NCBI GenBank assembly: GCA_002917075.1
Contig: NTMA01000012.1
Coordinates: 62,001-126,000 of the forward strand
Length of the DNA: 64,000 nucleotides
Reading direction: 5' to 3'
Source of the DNA: Hawksworthiomyces lignivorus
Taxonomy: Eukaryota > Ascomycota > Sordariomycetes > Ophiostomatales > Ophiostomataceae
A model generated the notes under the pieces. It did no database searches, had not been told where the DNA came from, and saw nothing but the letters and a program-made list of their open reading frames with translations. Each line of letters opens with the position of its first letter. Positions within the stretch are counted from its first letter, which is position 1. Below, piece after piece: positions 24,404 through 36,324 of the stretch. A program made the position numbers and the translations under genes.

Positions 24404-26467
24404 GATGGGGGCTGTGAAGCGGCAGCGCCCGTCCGCAACTTAAAGACAAGAGTGAAGGACAAAAGGAAATAAGGAATGGAAGGGAGAACGTGGGGGGTAA
24501 GGATGAGCAAAGAGTGAATCAAGGCATCAACGAATGACTCGGTCTGCGTGACCCTTTGGGTCTTGCTTTGTGGGGAAGCTGGGAGGGGAATTGGGCGAAA
24601 GGGATTGTCTGGTGGAAAGTGAGCGTAAATGGGCCGAAGACGGTGGTTTTCGTCTGCTTCTCTTGAGATTGACTGTACGGCTGCCTATCTTTGGACTCCC
24701 GTGTGCCTACACGGGAAACAAATAACAACAAAGGCGCTGATGCCTCCCGCCTTGGTCTCTTCCAATATCGATGGCAATATGAGTCGAAAGTCTGCACGAT
24801 AGAAGCAATGTGCCGGTTGATGATGGCGGGAGATGAAAATAGAGAAAACAAGCCGGTAAACAAGGCACAAGACAAAATTGCTTGTCATTCAAGGAAAAAT
24901 GAAAGAAGGCGCACCAAGCATCGGACAGTGCGACAGTGTGCTATGTCCTAGCCCACCAATTATCTACAAGCAGGCCTTGACGCCCGAAGCGCGCGTTTTC
25001 GCTCACAGTTTATTATCTCGCACGAAGGACAGTGTAAGCAGGCCACTGTGCGCCACTGTAAGGCTAATGGGAAAAGGGGCAGCTTATTAGCGTTCTCCAC
25101 GTTTTCCTTGATTCTCAGAATCACAAAAAGGCAAACACAGATCGACCAAAAGAAAGCCTATTGTCCCCCTACACATACAGAAAAGCAGAAAAATGACTTC
25201 TTTCACTTCCTTTTTGTTGCCGCGACCACATTCCTCCTTTCTCAAAGCAGTATCAGCGCAAAGTTGAGCCAAGAACCTGAAGGTAGAAACCACGTGCTCT
25301 GCCTCGTTCGCTGTGTTCGACTTTTTGATGACGTAGGTATTTTATCTGGTTTAATTGGCAACAGTGGGGATTGGTGCTTTGCTAGGCAGTTCTTAGTGGG
25401 ACCACGAGACGGCGCACGAGATACAGTATTGTATGGGGTTCGGAGTATTTGACCATCGATTTCTTGGTGTAGTCGGCTTTTGGCAAGTTTCCACTGCTTC
25501 GTAATGTGCCTCGGGACCTGGTTTTGGAGCCACAAGACCTGAGGCTGAATGAAAAACGCCTTCCTCTTACTTGCTGACGTAGACCACCAAGCATCCACAT
25601 GCTCTTCGCTAAGTAACCTGTGAAGGACAGCAATATGTTGCAGTTTTAGCGATCTGGGATGGATTTGCAGTAGGATCCAATCGAAAGATACGAGAGCCAT
25701 TGCTTTCAATAGGATTTTATTTCTTTTCCCGGTTTGCTGTTTAACATTGTGGCTCAGATGGACCACCCTTGGTAATTGATAGGGTTGTGGCAAATGATTA
25801 CATTAATCAAACTCCATCCATCCCTCACCACCATGTCTCTCATCTAACCCTTGGTAGCATATCACGCGAAGACGACAAACTGCTGTCTCGGTCATCCAAA
25901 AAGCATACGCATTAGGGCACACGGAGGTTCCTCGTGTACAAAGACGATTGTTTACATGGTCGGGATAGACACGAGCAGTTCAACGATGCACTGACCCTGT
26001 TGGAAGCAAGTTAAGCTTAGAAGCCATCATTATTACTTGTTTCTAAAAGCCTACATATGACTATATGTATGACCATTTCTTCCTTCCTCATAATCTATAA
26101 AAAGCAGCCAAGGATTCGGAGACGGCGGACTTCAGAGATCTCCAGCCGTTCCGCAGGGTGCAATTTATTTCGGCGCTGTCGCAAGTATGTCTTGGAGGGA
26201 AACTAGGGCGAATCGTGACGGCAACATAATTTACCAATCGCACAGCCACCATAGTGAGACAGCCAAAAGCCTTCTAACAGTAATCTCTTAGTTGGATAAT
26301 ATTGTCCTCTTTGCTCTATCTCAACGTACAAAAAGTACATACACTGTATTTTGTGAAGAAAACGTCCAGGTGCTGAAAACGGAGGCCCAAGCTTCAGGTG
26401 TGCGTCTAAGTTGCCGCACCGTCACCTTCTTAACGGACAAGCTGACCTTCAGCTTTTCCTCTGGTTT

Positions 26468-26481
26468 GGGGGGGGGGGGGG
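26468..26481 (+). repeat. Poly-G run of 14
   Basis: Fourteen consecutive G on the plus strand in otherwise AT-rich intergenic DNA. Such tracts can form G-quadruplex structures and are prone to length change and sequencing error. Confidence 0.9.
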
Positions 26482-27748
26482 TATTTTTGTTTTTTCTTCT
26501 TGATGTTGGTAGTCTTTTAGCTTCTTTTTGCACTTTCTTGTTCGTCGATCTGGCGGGGGAAAATTCTCCTGTCATTGCGGTAAGGAGATTTTGCAGGGAT
26601 CGTAAGTTCATCTCCCTTTCTAGATGACCAGGGCTTGCTTGCCTCTGGATTCAGGGATTCAGCGAAATTGGGCACAATGGAGATCAAAATTAGGAAAAGC
26701 AGCGAAAGCAGACTGTACGACAAAAGGGAGGATATTGGCGAAATGACTTCGTCTCCCCCATCGTCCAATTATCTATTGGTATACGAGACAGCCCATTTCC
26801 TTTCAGTTCGTCTTCCCACATATTTTCCTGTGCGATGTTTTGTCCGTATATCAGATCTGATGCTCGTCTGAGGCGATAGGCGTATTCACACCATATGCAG
26901 CAGCATCTTACGGGCGTTGGCTTACATTTTCCTTCTATATTGTAAGATGGAATTTTGTATCTATTTTGTGGCTTTCTGCGACTCTATTCCTCTGGCTTCT
27001 GTAGTGCCTTAGGCAGCCCAAATAATATATACTATACATAGTAGGGAGTAATGTCTCGTCGCTCCATACGCATTCGTCTCTATCCCCTGTTGGTTCATTT
27101 AGCTCGTCTGGTTCGCGAGCTCTGCCGTAAAACAAAGTTCTTCTGCCATTGTTCTACGCATCCACCTGTCCATATGTACATATATAAATACCTAGCTAAT
27201 ACTCATGTTTCCCTAACCTAGTGAACGGAAATTTGAAAGGGGCTAGTTTACAAAGGAGTCGTGACTTTTGTTTTGCAGGGTATTAGCCCACACTGAAACC
27301 ATCTAATAATGACAGTCTATTGCTCGTATAAAAAACGGTGCAGTAGCCCTTGCGAAATGAAATCATAGCTCTGTACTCCGTAAATTCACCTCTGGGCAAG
27401 ACTATTAATTGGACGGCGGTGCACCGGCTTTGCTCATTTTACCTCTACCGAACTCGAACACACCCTGGTCTGACAAACCTCTCCTAGGCGCACTAAATGG
27501 TTCTCTGAGAATGTCAAAAGAGAGGAACGAAGCAGGCCAGGGGAACAAGCACAGTAATAGCCGCTGAGTATTTCTAATTGTTGATATGCGTAACTTATCG
27601 ATAGCTAATCGATCCAAACCCGCCTGCATTTTGCTAGTTGATCGCCGTCGCATGGAAGCAATCGCGGCACACTCCCTATCACGCTTAGGCCGCCCGTGGG
27701 TCAGATAATGAGAAGGGAATAGAGAAAAGAGAATGGGCTAAAGTACAA

Positions 27749-28129
27749 TTAATAGGTTATAGCCTGCGATAGTATTTGGAAGTGAAACAACGCATTCGAA
27801 TTGATTCGCTGCGGCAGAGAAGATATCACAAGCAAAAGATGAGCGGACATACTTGTAGACAAAGATATGCTCCCTTGGACAAAAGAGAAATCAAATTCCG
27901 GCACGCTGCATGTGCTTCGCCATGCATAAACGGTTGACTCAAAGAACGGGACAACGAAGAGGAGAGCGACAGCCCAGAAAACCCGAGACCAACTCATCAT
28001 GCATAAAACAAAAGCAGGCCAGAACACCAACCCGAACAGCAGATTTGCATTTTCGGCCCAATAGTAGTTTTCGACACCGTCGCCAGACCGTCCGTCAGCT
28101 GGCTCTCCCACACTTGAGAATCTAACCAT
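27749..28129 (-). CDS. Candidate small membrane protein (weak)
   Basis: An ATG-started frame of 126 residues (MVRFSSVGEPADGRSGDG...) with two hydrophobic segments around LLFGLVFWPAFVLCM and VFWAVALLFVVPFF. The open frame extends upstream to a GTG at 28195, where the sequence AAGGTGAGT looks like a splice donor. AAGTATGT near 27860 is another donor-like site, with CTGCCGCAG 40-odd nt beyond. It could therefore be a spliced gene whose exons I have not resolved, or a chance frame. No family is recognised. Confidence 0.2.
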   Translation of the reverse strand: MVRFSSVGEPADGRSGDGVENYYWAENANLLFGLVFWPAFVLCMMSWSRVFWAVALLFVVPFFESTVYAWRSTCSVPEFDFSFVQGSISLSTSMSAHLLLVISSLPQRINSNALFHFQILSQAITY

Positions 28130-30045
28130 AAATATACGGAGAACAAAGAGAAGCCAGCCACCGCACAAAATCAAAAGACGCCAAATCGTACTCACCTTCC
28201 CGCTTATGATTTCTGCATATCACTCAAATGTTCAACGCGAGTCTCTTTTGAGACAAAAGTAGCTTTAATAATTGGCTCCAAAACCTGATATGGACGGGTC
28301 TATCCGCTTTTAAGAGGCTCTCTCTAGACATCTTTGCATGCCAGTCAGTCAATCTTCACCACGGTCCTGGCCAGGCGAATCTGAAAAGCTCACCCTTGCA
28401 CACACATCACAAAGATGGATCTGCAAGCAGGGACGCTGAGCGCCCGTTTTTCGTGTCCCGCTCTGGTGCCAACACTCGCTCCAGAGCATAACAGGCTACT
28501 CCGCGTTGGAGCTGCGCAGCCACTCGATACGATGAAAGAAAGGACACTAGCGCACAGAGGCGTTGCGATTACGATGTACAAAGTACTCTGTAGAAATATA
28601 GAGGAGTACTAAATTATACAGGGTATTTATAGCACCTCTCCTTGTATCTAATAGCTTATGAAGAGCAAAAAGGCCTTCAGTAGACTTGTCCCTGGCGCGA
28701 AACTTTGGTTAACCTGGCTCCAGGGGTAGACAAACTGGTCTGTCCTCATCAACCAATAAATGCCTCTATTTCATGATTTTCTATGGGTCGGATGGGATAG
28801 CGGAGCCTAACAGAAGGAAAAACTAGACCAGAAAAAGGTGCTAACGCTACAGGAACGGAGTACGAGTGCTACATTCCGTATGCACAAGGATTTGGTAGTA
28901 CGATCCGTATTTTCCTCGGCTTTCTTACGATGGCTGGGGTTTCTTGTTTTTGGCCAAGTCTCTAAACTTGCTCCCTCTTTCCACCTTTCTTCCGTCTCTC
29001 CTCTTCTTATGCTTACTTCGTACGGTGTGCAGGTAGCATGAAATGAAATAATTGTAGCGCAGAATCCTTGTCGCTCTCCACCACTTCAACCCCCCAACTT
29101 ACGGAAGTGAAAGCATTGATGCTTAAATTGGGAAAGGAAAACGGAGTGCCCACCGCTTTAGTTTCTGCGGTTGCTGTGGCTCTGCTGTTTGCCTGATCCT
29201 CTTTCCTATCCTTCCATTTCGCTTCCCTCTTGCATTTTCTCTCTTCTTCCGCAACCCGAACAGAAATCTATTTTCTCACTCCAAAAATACCAACGATAAT
29301 ATCAGCAAAGAGAAAGACAAATATAGGGTTCCTGGATTTCTTCCAGCCGTGGATGCCCTGCTATTCCTTTAACACCTATAACAAATTACAAAAGAGGACA
29401 AATTAAGAGACGAAAAAGGGGAACGTCCGTCACTCCTAGCGACGACATAATCGCGACACGACTACAGAGAAATAGAAAACAGGCGCTTCTATTCTTGGGG
29501 GATTCCTATCCTCTGCCTGACTTTCTTGCCTATCATATCATCGCCTCTCTCCTGCGTACTAGGAATACAGATACCCAAAGGAACAATCCAGACTGTTTTT
29601 CACTACCTGCGCCGAGTTCAGCATCAATCGATTGCGCTCCGTTTTTGATCGTTTCGCAAATTAGCGGAATCCAGAAAGACAAAGGCTCAGACGCAAACTG
29701 TTCCAGTGCCAAACCAGCCAATTCCTGTCTCTGACAAGCTGCGACGATATACTCTGCCGCAGCCGAATATTCAAAGGCCGGGTCTCTTTATCGAGCACAA
29801 CCCCGATTGCGTTTTCTGACCGGCCATTCACTCTTGATTGACACAGTTCAAGCAGAACTGACGGTAGTAGAAGAAGAATAAAACCAACTACTAGAAAAGA
29901 AGGACGCGAAAGCCACAACGGCGCGTCTTCAAAAAGAAGCAAGCCCATAAGGAATTCTAGCACACGAGCTTCGTTTCCAAAAACTAACACTCTACGCCGT
30001 CGTCGGCCGAGCGCGCAGTGCTCTGCGCCGTCACAATCCATTCTA

Positions 30046-31513
30046 ATGGGTTCTACACAATTCGGAAATTTCGACGTGAGTTTTCTTCTCTCCTCACCTC
30101 GCATCAATTTGCTGGAGACTTCAGTCTCCTTTGTCATTGATGTTCGTCGCAGCCAAGCTGCAAAAAGATACGGCCGCACTGACATTAAATCGCCTTTGTA
30201 GAGATTCTGTCGCGATTCCACATTACCCATCTGCAATGTAAGAATGACGAATATATCAGTATTCCCTTGCTATAGCAGAGGCTCTACCTGATATTCTTCT
30301 CTCTTGCACTGATTCCAGAGATGGACTAACGATCGGAACAGGTGCTTTCTCCATTCCAAAACCAGACTGGACCATGGGGAGGCTGCGAGTTGACCGGTAT
30401 ACCATTGGGCAATGGCAGAATACTAGGAAACTTGGGTAAGTCATAAGGTTTTACTATTTATTATTTATTATTTTGTTACTGTACAGCGCGCAATGATTAG
30501 TGGCTCCTACTTACTTGCTTGATTCGTTTTGCCTTGCTGTCTGCTAATAATTTCATCACAGGTTCGATAATTCTATGTGGCATTGCCATCGTCGTATCTG
30601 CCTTTCTGATATTCCGCTCGGACCGTAAAAAGGCCGCTGTGGGACGCAGGTTCGTGGATTCCAATCTCTATACTGTCGCTTCGTCAGATTGCTTTCATTT
30701 CTCACACCCCCGGAACATGAAATCGCTTCAATTAATAAGATACACGCTAACCACTGTTGTTTTCTACTAAACAGAGAAATGCAACTATTCCTTCTTGGCT
30801 ACATTGCCATCGAGATCTGCGAAATTTTCACTGTTGGAGAATTTCCTCTTAGCGGTAAAGTTCGAGTCGTAAGTAGACACTGGCTCCTCACTGGCCCTTC
30901 TCATATGAAAGAAAAATGGCTTTTCTATTCCAGCGAGGTATGCTAACACCGTTTTCTATAGGCTTTCACCGGCATACATCTGGGGTTCATTATCGCCACA
31001 ACATGGATTCTTCTGTTAAATGCACTTGTTGGTTACCAGATCCTAGACGACGGCACCCCGCTTTCGCTTGGCCTATTCATCTTCTCAGCATTGGTCTTGT
31101 TGATTGGTACGGGTTATATTGCTCTCGACACTGGCTACAGCTGGACTGGTCATTTTGACTCCTCGCTCACTGGCCCGCCAGAGGGCACAAACCGAAGCAT
31201 TGCCCTCTACGTTCTTTATCAGCTGGCGCCCCTTGTTTTCCTTGTCGCCTACTATGTCTTAGAAGCATATCTTGTTCTGAGCGTGCTCGGTGAGACGCGG
31301 CCCTTGATCTATCTGACCGCGGCCGCGATCATGTTTGCCCTCGGCCAGATCTTCAACTATGTCATCAGCCCCCACATTTGCAATGGTACAAACGGCAAAA
31401 TCGATGGCGCGCTGTTCGAGACGCTCTTCACTCTACTTGCAGTCGTCATGGTCTGGGTCTTCTGGTCTAGTATCACTGAAGACGATTGGCCAATGCCCCC
31501 ATCGTATCAATAA
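30046..31513 (+). CDS. Chs7-like / chitin synthase III catalytic subunit family protein (six exons)
   Basis: Exons are 30046-30075, 30202-30237, 30342-30435, 30562-30649, 30775-30868 and 30962-31513, giving 297 residues in frame. The protein starts MGSTQFGNFDRFCRDSTLPI and continues GGCELTGIPLGNGRILGNLG into a multi-helix membrane region. Conserved segments are FRSDRKKAAVGRREMQLFL, CEIFTVGEFPL, LLNALVGYQILDDGTPLSL, GTGYIALDTGYSWTGHF, LYVLYQLAPLVFLVAYY, GQIFNYVISPHIC and WVFWSSITEDDWPMP. These match the fungal family annotated as chitin synthase III catalytic subunit or Chs7-like export chaperone (Pfam Chs3p/PF12271, from memory). About seven membrane helices are expected. Chs7 itself is an ER chaperone for export of chitin synthase Chs3; this copy belongs to the paralogous branch with the DDGTPLS and SITEDDW motifs, whose precise role is less clear. 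Exons 1 and 2 are only 30 and 36 nt. Confidence 0.9.
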
Positions 31514-32798
31514 GCCGGAGGCAGAAGTAGCTGCAACAGAAGCAGGAGTAATATGCATTGTGCACAAGCAGCGCGTCACCGGTGTCGGGAGTTAATATGG
31601 CTTGATTTACATTCCTTTTTTCTTTACCTTCTTACACTCATTTGGCATTTCAAGGGGCATAGCACAGGTGGTGGCGGGGCAAGAATATGGTGGCACCTCA
31701 AGGTGCTAAAACAATTTTTGATGATATCTATCAAATATTCGCAATATTCCGACGTTTAGACGGTTGACGGTTACCATTTTATGTCCGACTAATACGTTTT
31801 GACACGAAAAGGCGGAATGAACACGACAGAAAACCAAAATTTCTGGTTATTGGAAGGACGATGAGAGAGCATAACAGGGATGAAGAGGGAACACGACTGT
31901 CTCTCATTTTACAGATGCGACACCGGTCAGCCTATCCAACAGCCCGGTATCTCAATACGAGCAACAGCACGATGAGACTGGATACCTACCACCCTATAAG
32001 CCTACAACGAGGCTAAGTGGAGGAAAACGAGGTTATGCGAGCTGCGAGCCATTTGCCACGATTATGGTGAATGTGAGGGGAGGCTTGGATTTTTGTTTTA
32101 TAACAACGCATTTTGTGCTAGTTGTTTTTGTATGTTTTGTATCTTGAGTATACCCATTTCAGAGGATCAGTTGTTATATATTAGTCGATCTAGCACATTT
32201 TGAAAGAAATACCGATCAGGTGCTCTTTGTCAAAGACGTTGTGAATCAAATTGAGTGCTGCTTTTGTTATTGTCATGAATTTCGTAGCTTTCTCTTGTGG
32301 TGTTTTTCGAGCAAATTTGAAATGTATCCAACAGACTCGATGTGATTGGCCAAATCTTGACTTGTGGCGTACAAGGCTACTCTAGTAGTTGAGCCTGCGA
32401 CTGCTAGTTTTGAAGCTAACTTCACAAGACCATCGCATCCATCCACCCTCCGCCAACAGCCTCGCTGAATCTAGGCAAAGTCATTAATCGACCCTTCAGC
32501 CACCGTCTCTCTTCCTTGACGTTTGCAACCCAGATGCAAATTCTCGTTCTCCACTATCTGACGTTCCTTCCATCATCGACATTTATCTAGATTGCATTCC
32601 CTTGCCACTCCGAGAACAACAGAGCTTAGAGCTCTTACCGATTTCGAAGTTTTTTCGGTCACTTTGCTTCCGTTTTAAAATTTCGATTCTGCTCCTGTGC
32701 TGCGCACCTCTGGCTCCTTTATTTCTTGCTTTCTTTTATATTTCCCTCCTCCCCCCCGACTGAGGGGAGGAGGACTCGAGTCGATTGTTCAGTCCAGC
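31514..32798. promoter_or_regulatory. Intergenic region and SSL1 promoter
   Basis: About 1.3 kb. The left part is the 3' region of the Chs7-like gene. The right 400 bp is C/T-rich and should be the SSL1 promoter and leader, with a CCAAT box on the minus strand (ATTGG) near 32345. No further gene seen. Confidence 0.45.
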
Positions 32799-34655
32799 AT
32801 GGCGGACTCGGACGGTGAATATGTCGACAACGCGTCCTCAGATGAATACGAAGACCACCATGTGACGCACGAGCGGGGTGAAGACCAGCGACAATCCCAC
32901 GGCGGCCACCAGAACCGCCACCACTCTCACCACAGTGGAAGGCATCATCCAGGTGGAGGTGGACCCAACGTTGGCGGAAGCAGTGTGGCAGGAGGGAACA
33001 GGAGGGCAGGCGGTCACAACAGTGCCGGGCAACAACGCCGGCGGCGGGACGGCCGTGGTGGCCAGGCTGCATGGGAGACGGTCAAACGGTCTTGGGACAC
33101 CGTAGGCGAAGCAGATGATGGGCAAGTGCTGAGCGTTGAATTTCTCGAAGCTGCCGAGAAACGCCGCCGTGTCCTGCGCGACACCACCCCGCTACAGCGC
33201 GGCATCATCCGCCACATGGTGCTCGTGCTCGACATGAGCTTTGCTATGGCCTCACGCGACTATCTACCTACGTGCCATCGCGTGGCTTTGTCCTGCGCGG
33301 CCGAGTTCGTCCGAGCCTACTTCGAGCAGAACCCGATTTCTCAGTTGGCTATCGTTGCTATGCGCGATGGTGTCGCCATACGTCTGAGCGACATGGGCGG
33401 CAACCCGGCCGAGCACCTCGAGCACCTCCGTGAGTGGGACAGTGTCGAGCCGCTAGGTCAGCCAAGTTTGCAGAACGCTCTGGAGATGTGTCGTGGTGCC
33501 CTCTTTCACACGCCCTCCCACGGCACGCGCGAGGTACTCATCATTTTCGGCGCCCTGCTGTCGTCTGACCCAGGCGACATCCATGACACCATAGCAGCCC
33601 TAATTGCGGACCGCATACGCGTATCCATTGTCGGTTTGGCCGCCCAAGTGGCTATATGCTCTGAAATTTGCATGCGCACAAATGGCGGCGACGACCGCTC
33701 CTACGCAGTCGCTCTGCATGATGTGCACTTTCGCGAGCTTGTCCTAGCAGCGACCACACCTCCAGTTACCCGGGCTAATAATAACAATGGCAACCATCAA
33801 AGCTCTACCTACGATGCTAATACCGACCAAGCGAGCTTGCTCATGATGGGATTCCCTAGCCGTGCCATCGCCGACACCACTGTAGCGGGAGGAGGCGGTC
33901 TCAGTGTCTGCGCTTGCCACAACAAGCCTGTCCGCGAGGGTTACGCCTGCACCCGCTGTGGAACCAAGGTGTGCCGCCTTCCCGCAGAGTGCCCGGCGTG
34001 CGGTTTAACATTGATCTTATCAACGCATCTGGCCCGCTCATACCACCATCTCTTCCCGCTTCGCAATTGGGTCGAGGTGTCTTGGGCCGAGGCCGCCGCC
34101 GCCGTCCAGCAGCGGGCGGCCACCGCCTGCCACGCCTGTTTGGTCACTTTCCCCGACATCCCTCCGCCAGATAAGCTGCGCGAAATTCATTCCGCCAACG
34201 TGGCTGCTGCGGCATCAGCTGCCGCCATTCTGGGTTCTGGAACAACAAATGGGGATGTGATATCCGGGGACAGCGTAGGAGCCACAAGCAGAGTTTCTGG
34301 AATCAGCAAAGAGCTTAAAGGTGTTAGTGAGAGCGGGAGATATGCATGCGAAGTGTGCGGAAACCACTTTTGCATCGACTGTGATGTCTTTGCGCACGAA
34401 GTGATCCACAACTGCCCTGGATGCCAGAGCGACACACGACCCCCAGAAGAAATCCAAGCAGAAGCCCGAGCGCAAGCAGAAGAATTTGTGTCATCTTCCA
34501 TGGCAGCCGCGGCAGCGGCAACGGCAGCGTCGATATCAATTTCTTCGAGCAAGCCAAAAACGAAAATTTTATTAAAAGGAAAGGGGGCGATGGCCGCTTC
34601 AGCAGCAGCGGCAAACGGCAACAGTAGGGCCAACGGCGAGATGCTTCTTGACTGA
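32799..34655 (+). CDS. SSL1: TFIIH core subunit Ssl1/p44
   Basis: This is a single exon of 618 residues starting MADSDGEYVDNASSDEYEDH. The N-tail is acidic, then His/Gly/Arg-rich. The von Willebrand A-like domain starts near residue 138 (IIRHMVLVLDMSFAMASRDY) and runs through FFEQNPISQLAIV-type and VLIIFGALLSSDPGDI segments to about 325. A zinc finger follows near 369-405 (CACHNKPVREGYACTRCGTK, LPAECPACGLTLILSTHLAR), leading into SYHHLFPLRNW. The C-terminal RING-like C4C4 domain comes last (CHACLVTF ... YACEVCGNHFCIDCDVFAHE ... CPGC). Ssl1/p44 activates the XPD/Rad3 helicase in TFIIH, acting in transcription initiation and nucleotide excision repair. The RING-like domain is interrupted by an insert of about 50 residues rich in Ala, Ser and Gly. 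An Ala/Ser-rich tail follows the domain. The ATG at 32799 was chosen over the upstream in-frame non-ATG start because the upstream residues are hydrophobic and unlike the family. Confidence 0.93.
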   Translation: MADSDGEYVDNASSDEYEDHHVTHERGEDQRQSHGGHQNRHHSHHSGRHHPGGGGPNVGGSSVAGGNRRAGGHNSAGQQRRRRDGRGGQAAWETVKRSWDTVGEADDGQVLSVEFLEAAEKRRRVLRDTTPLQRGIIRHMVLVLDMSFAMASRDYLPTCHRVALSCAAEFVRAYFEQNPISQLAIVAMRDGVAIRLSDMGGNPAEHLEHLREWDSVEPLGQPSLQNALEMCRGALFHTPSHGTREVLIIFGALLSSDPGDIHDTIAALIADRIRVSIVGLAAQVAICSEICMRTNGGDDRSYAVALHDVHFRELVLAATTPPVTRANNNNGNHQSSTYDANTDQASLLMMGFPSRAIADTTVAGGGGLSVCACHNKPVREGYACTRCGTKVCRLPAECPACGLTLILSTHLARSYHHLFPLRNWVEVSWAEAAAAVQQRAATACHACLVTFPDIPPPDKLREIHSANVAAAASAAAILGSGTTNGDVISGDSVGATSRVSGISKELKGVSESGRYACEVCGNHFCIDCDVFAHEVIHNCPGCQSDTRPPEEIQAEARAQAEEFVSSSMAAAAAATAASISISSSKPKTKILLKGKGAMAASAAAANGNSRANGEMLLD

Positions 34656-36203
34656 GCCGAAGCCGAAAGCCGACGAGGAAGACAGAGGAAGCGCAGCTTG
34701 GGCCTGTTTTCTTAGACTACATAATCCGCGCCTTGTCTCGTGCTCCTATAATAGCATCTCTCTTCTCCATCTCCACTATCAGCACACCTACGGCAGAGAA
34801 GTCTGGAGAAAATCGAGGATGGCAAGGAGATTCTATTTTTCGATGCGGCTTAAGAAATCAAAATATCGAGGCTCACTAGCACTGGCTGTAGAAGAGATCA
34901 GGCCCAAGAGATATCAAGCAAAGGAATATCAAATACTAGGCTTTTCTTTCTCTCTGCCAAATAGAATACAAATCTCTACGCGGATATAGTAGAGCTCGGA
35001 TTGGCAGGATAGGAAAAGCAACGTGGTTTTGACAAGATGCGTCAGTTATTAGGCCTTTCGCCTCATTGTTGTGAGTCTGTATGTGACGTGCATCTAGTGT
35101 CTAACAAACGTGTAACAATTCACCTCTGCTACTCAAAATCGCTGCACCGTGGCCTCTTTATTTAATAGTATTATTAACTTACTCACTTTTGCGAGACCTT
35201 GTGATATCAGACTGGGATCAATTGCCTTAGAGAGGGTGTTAGGTTCATCATGAAGCTACAACGTTGGACCGGACTTCGTCTTTAACATCTTGCGCTGCGG
35301 TACATAGAACTCTATATTTCGCATGAGAGCCAACAACTTTATACTACTTCGTTCTCAACCTGAACCAGATGGCGACAATTGGGTCAGTCGAATCCCAATC
35401 TCGTACGTAGAGGATAAACACGCCAGACGACTCTGCGTTTTGCCTATCGTTCCCCTTTCTCTAGTGATCCAGGTTCTCGTCCATCTCCTTCTCTTCCATC
35501 GTGAGCGCTATAAAAAATCTCCTTAGAGCCACAGGCTTTCACCACCACTGGTCTCCAGACGAAAATATCAACTTTCTTCTTCTTTTATCTACTTCGGTGT
35601 ACCCATGTAGTCCGCACTAAGACACCTTTTTGTTCCCCAGAAGCATATTGCGAAAATCATCACCAAACTCAGGTTGGATAGGAAGGAAAGGTGCTGACAG
35701 TAGACAATAAATCCTCCAATAGGCGGAGCTGAGAATGACATTCAACATCTTGCCTTTTCTGTCAAACGACTTCAGCTCCTCTCCCTATCGATCCCTCGTA
35801 GTCCTTTCAAGGCCATATCCATCTTTGGAGAATACCAGGGCGTAACTTTGCAGAGATTAATCTCCTAGTCTCCTAGAAATCTACGAACTGGTTATTAATG
35901 CAGAAAAATGTAAAAAGCGGGAAACAAAAGAACAGCGATGAGTTGCGTCTTCTTTTGGACATCGGCATTTCAACGGATTGATTATGTTCCAAACATTGCT
36001 TCTAGGCGTATATCCTAGAGGAGGGTGTACACAGCCATCCGCCGTCGCTCGGAGTGCTCTACATTCTCCGTATCGTATTCTCACCAACACGAGTTCTGAC
36101 AAAGTTACCAAAAAGCCACAATATTAGAATTGTGTCTAAGCCATTCCATATCGTAACTCTTTGCCTTCCTGTCTAATACTTGGGGACCCACGCACCCCTC
36201 CCC

Positions 36204-36324
36204 CAAAAAGGTTGAGACACCCAAATCAATCGCCGCCCTATTTTCCCCTAGTAGCTGGTCGAAAGTCAGGATACTAGAGTATTATAGAGGGAAAAAAATA
36301 TATTTGGGTGTCTCAACCTTTTTG
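36204..36324. mobile_element. MITE-like element with perfect 23-bp terminal inverted repeats
   Basis: Positions 36204-36226 and 36302-36324 are exact reverse complements (key core GGTTGAGACACCC), separated by 75 bp with no coding capacity. The total length of 121 bp fits a small non-autonomous DNA transposon or a long hairpin. I see no clear target-site duplication at the edges, so the class cannot be assigned. Other copies were not seen in this window. Confidence 0.55.

Larger units (their letters stand above)
24404..30045. other. 5.6-kb intergenic region with no confident gene
   Basis: This region lies between two divergently transcribed genes. It holds the transporter promoter, a 14-G run at 26468-26481, TACTCCGTA-like words near 27374 and 28854, and several weak frames. 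The frame 25242-25793 (minus) has no ATG start and no domain. A candidate membrane-protein frame at 27749-28129 is listed separately. The right end is the Chs7-like gene's promoter. Confidence 0.4.

Noticed and set aside
25242..25793. 183-codon frame on the minus strand
   Set aside because: Starts with TTG, has no domain and lies in AT-rich intergenic DNA.
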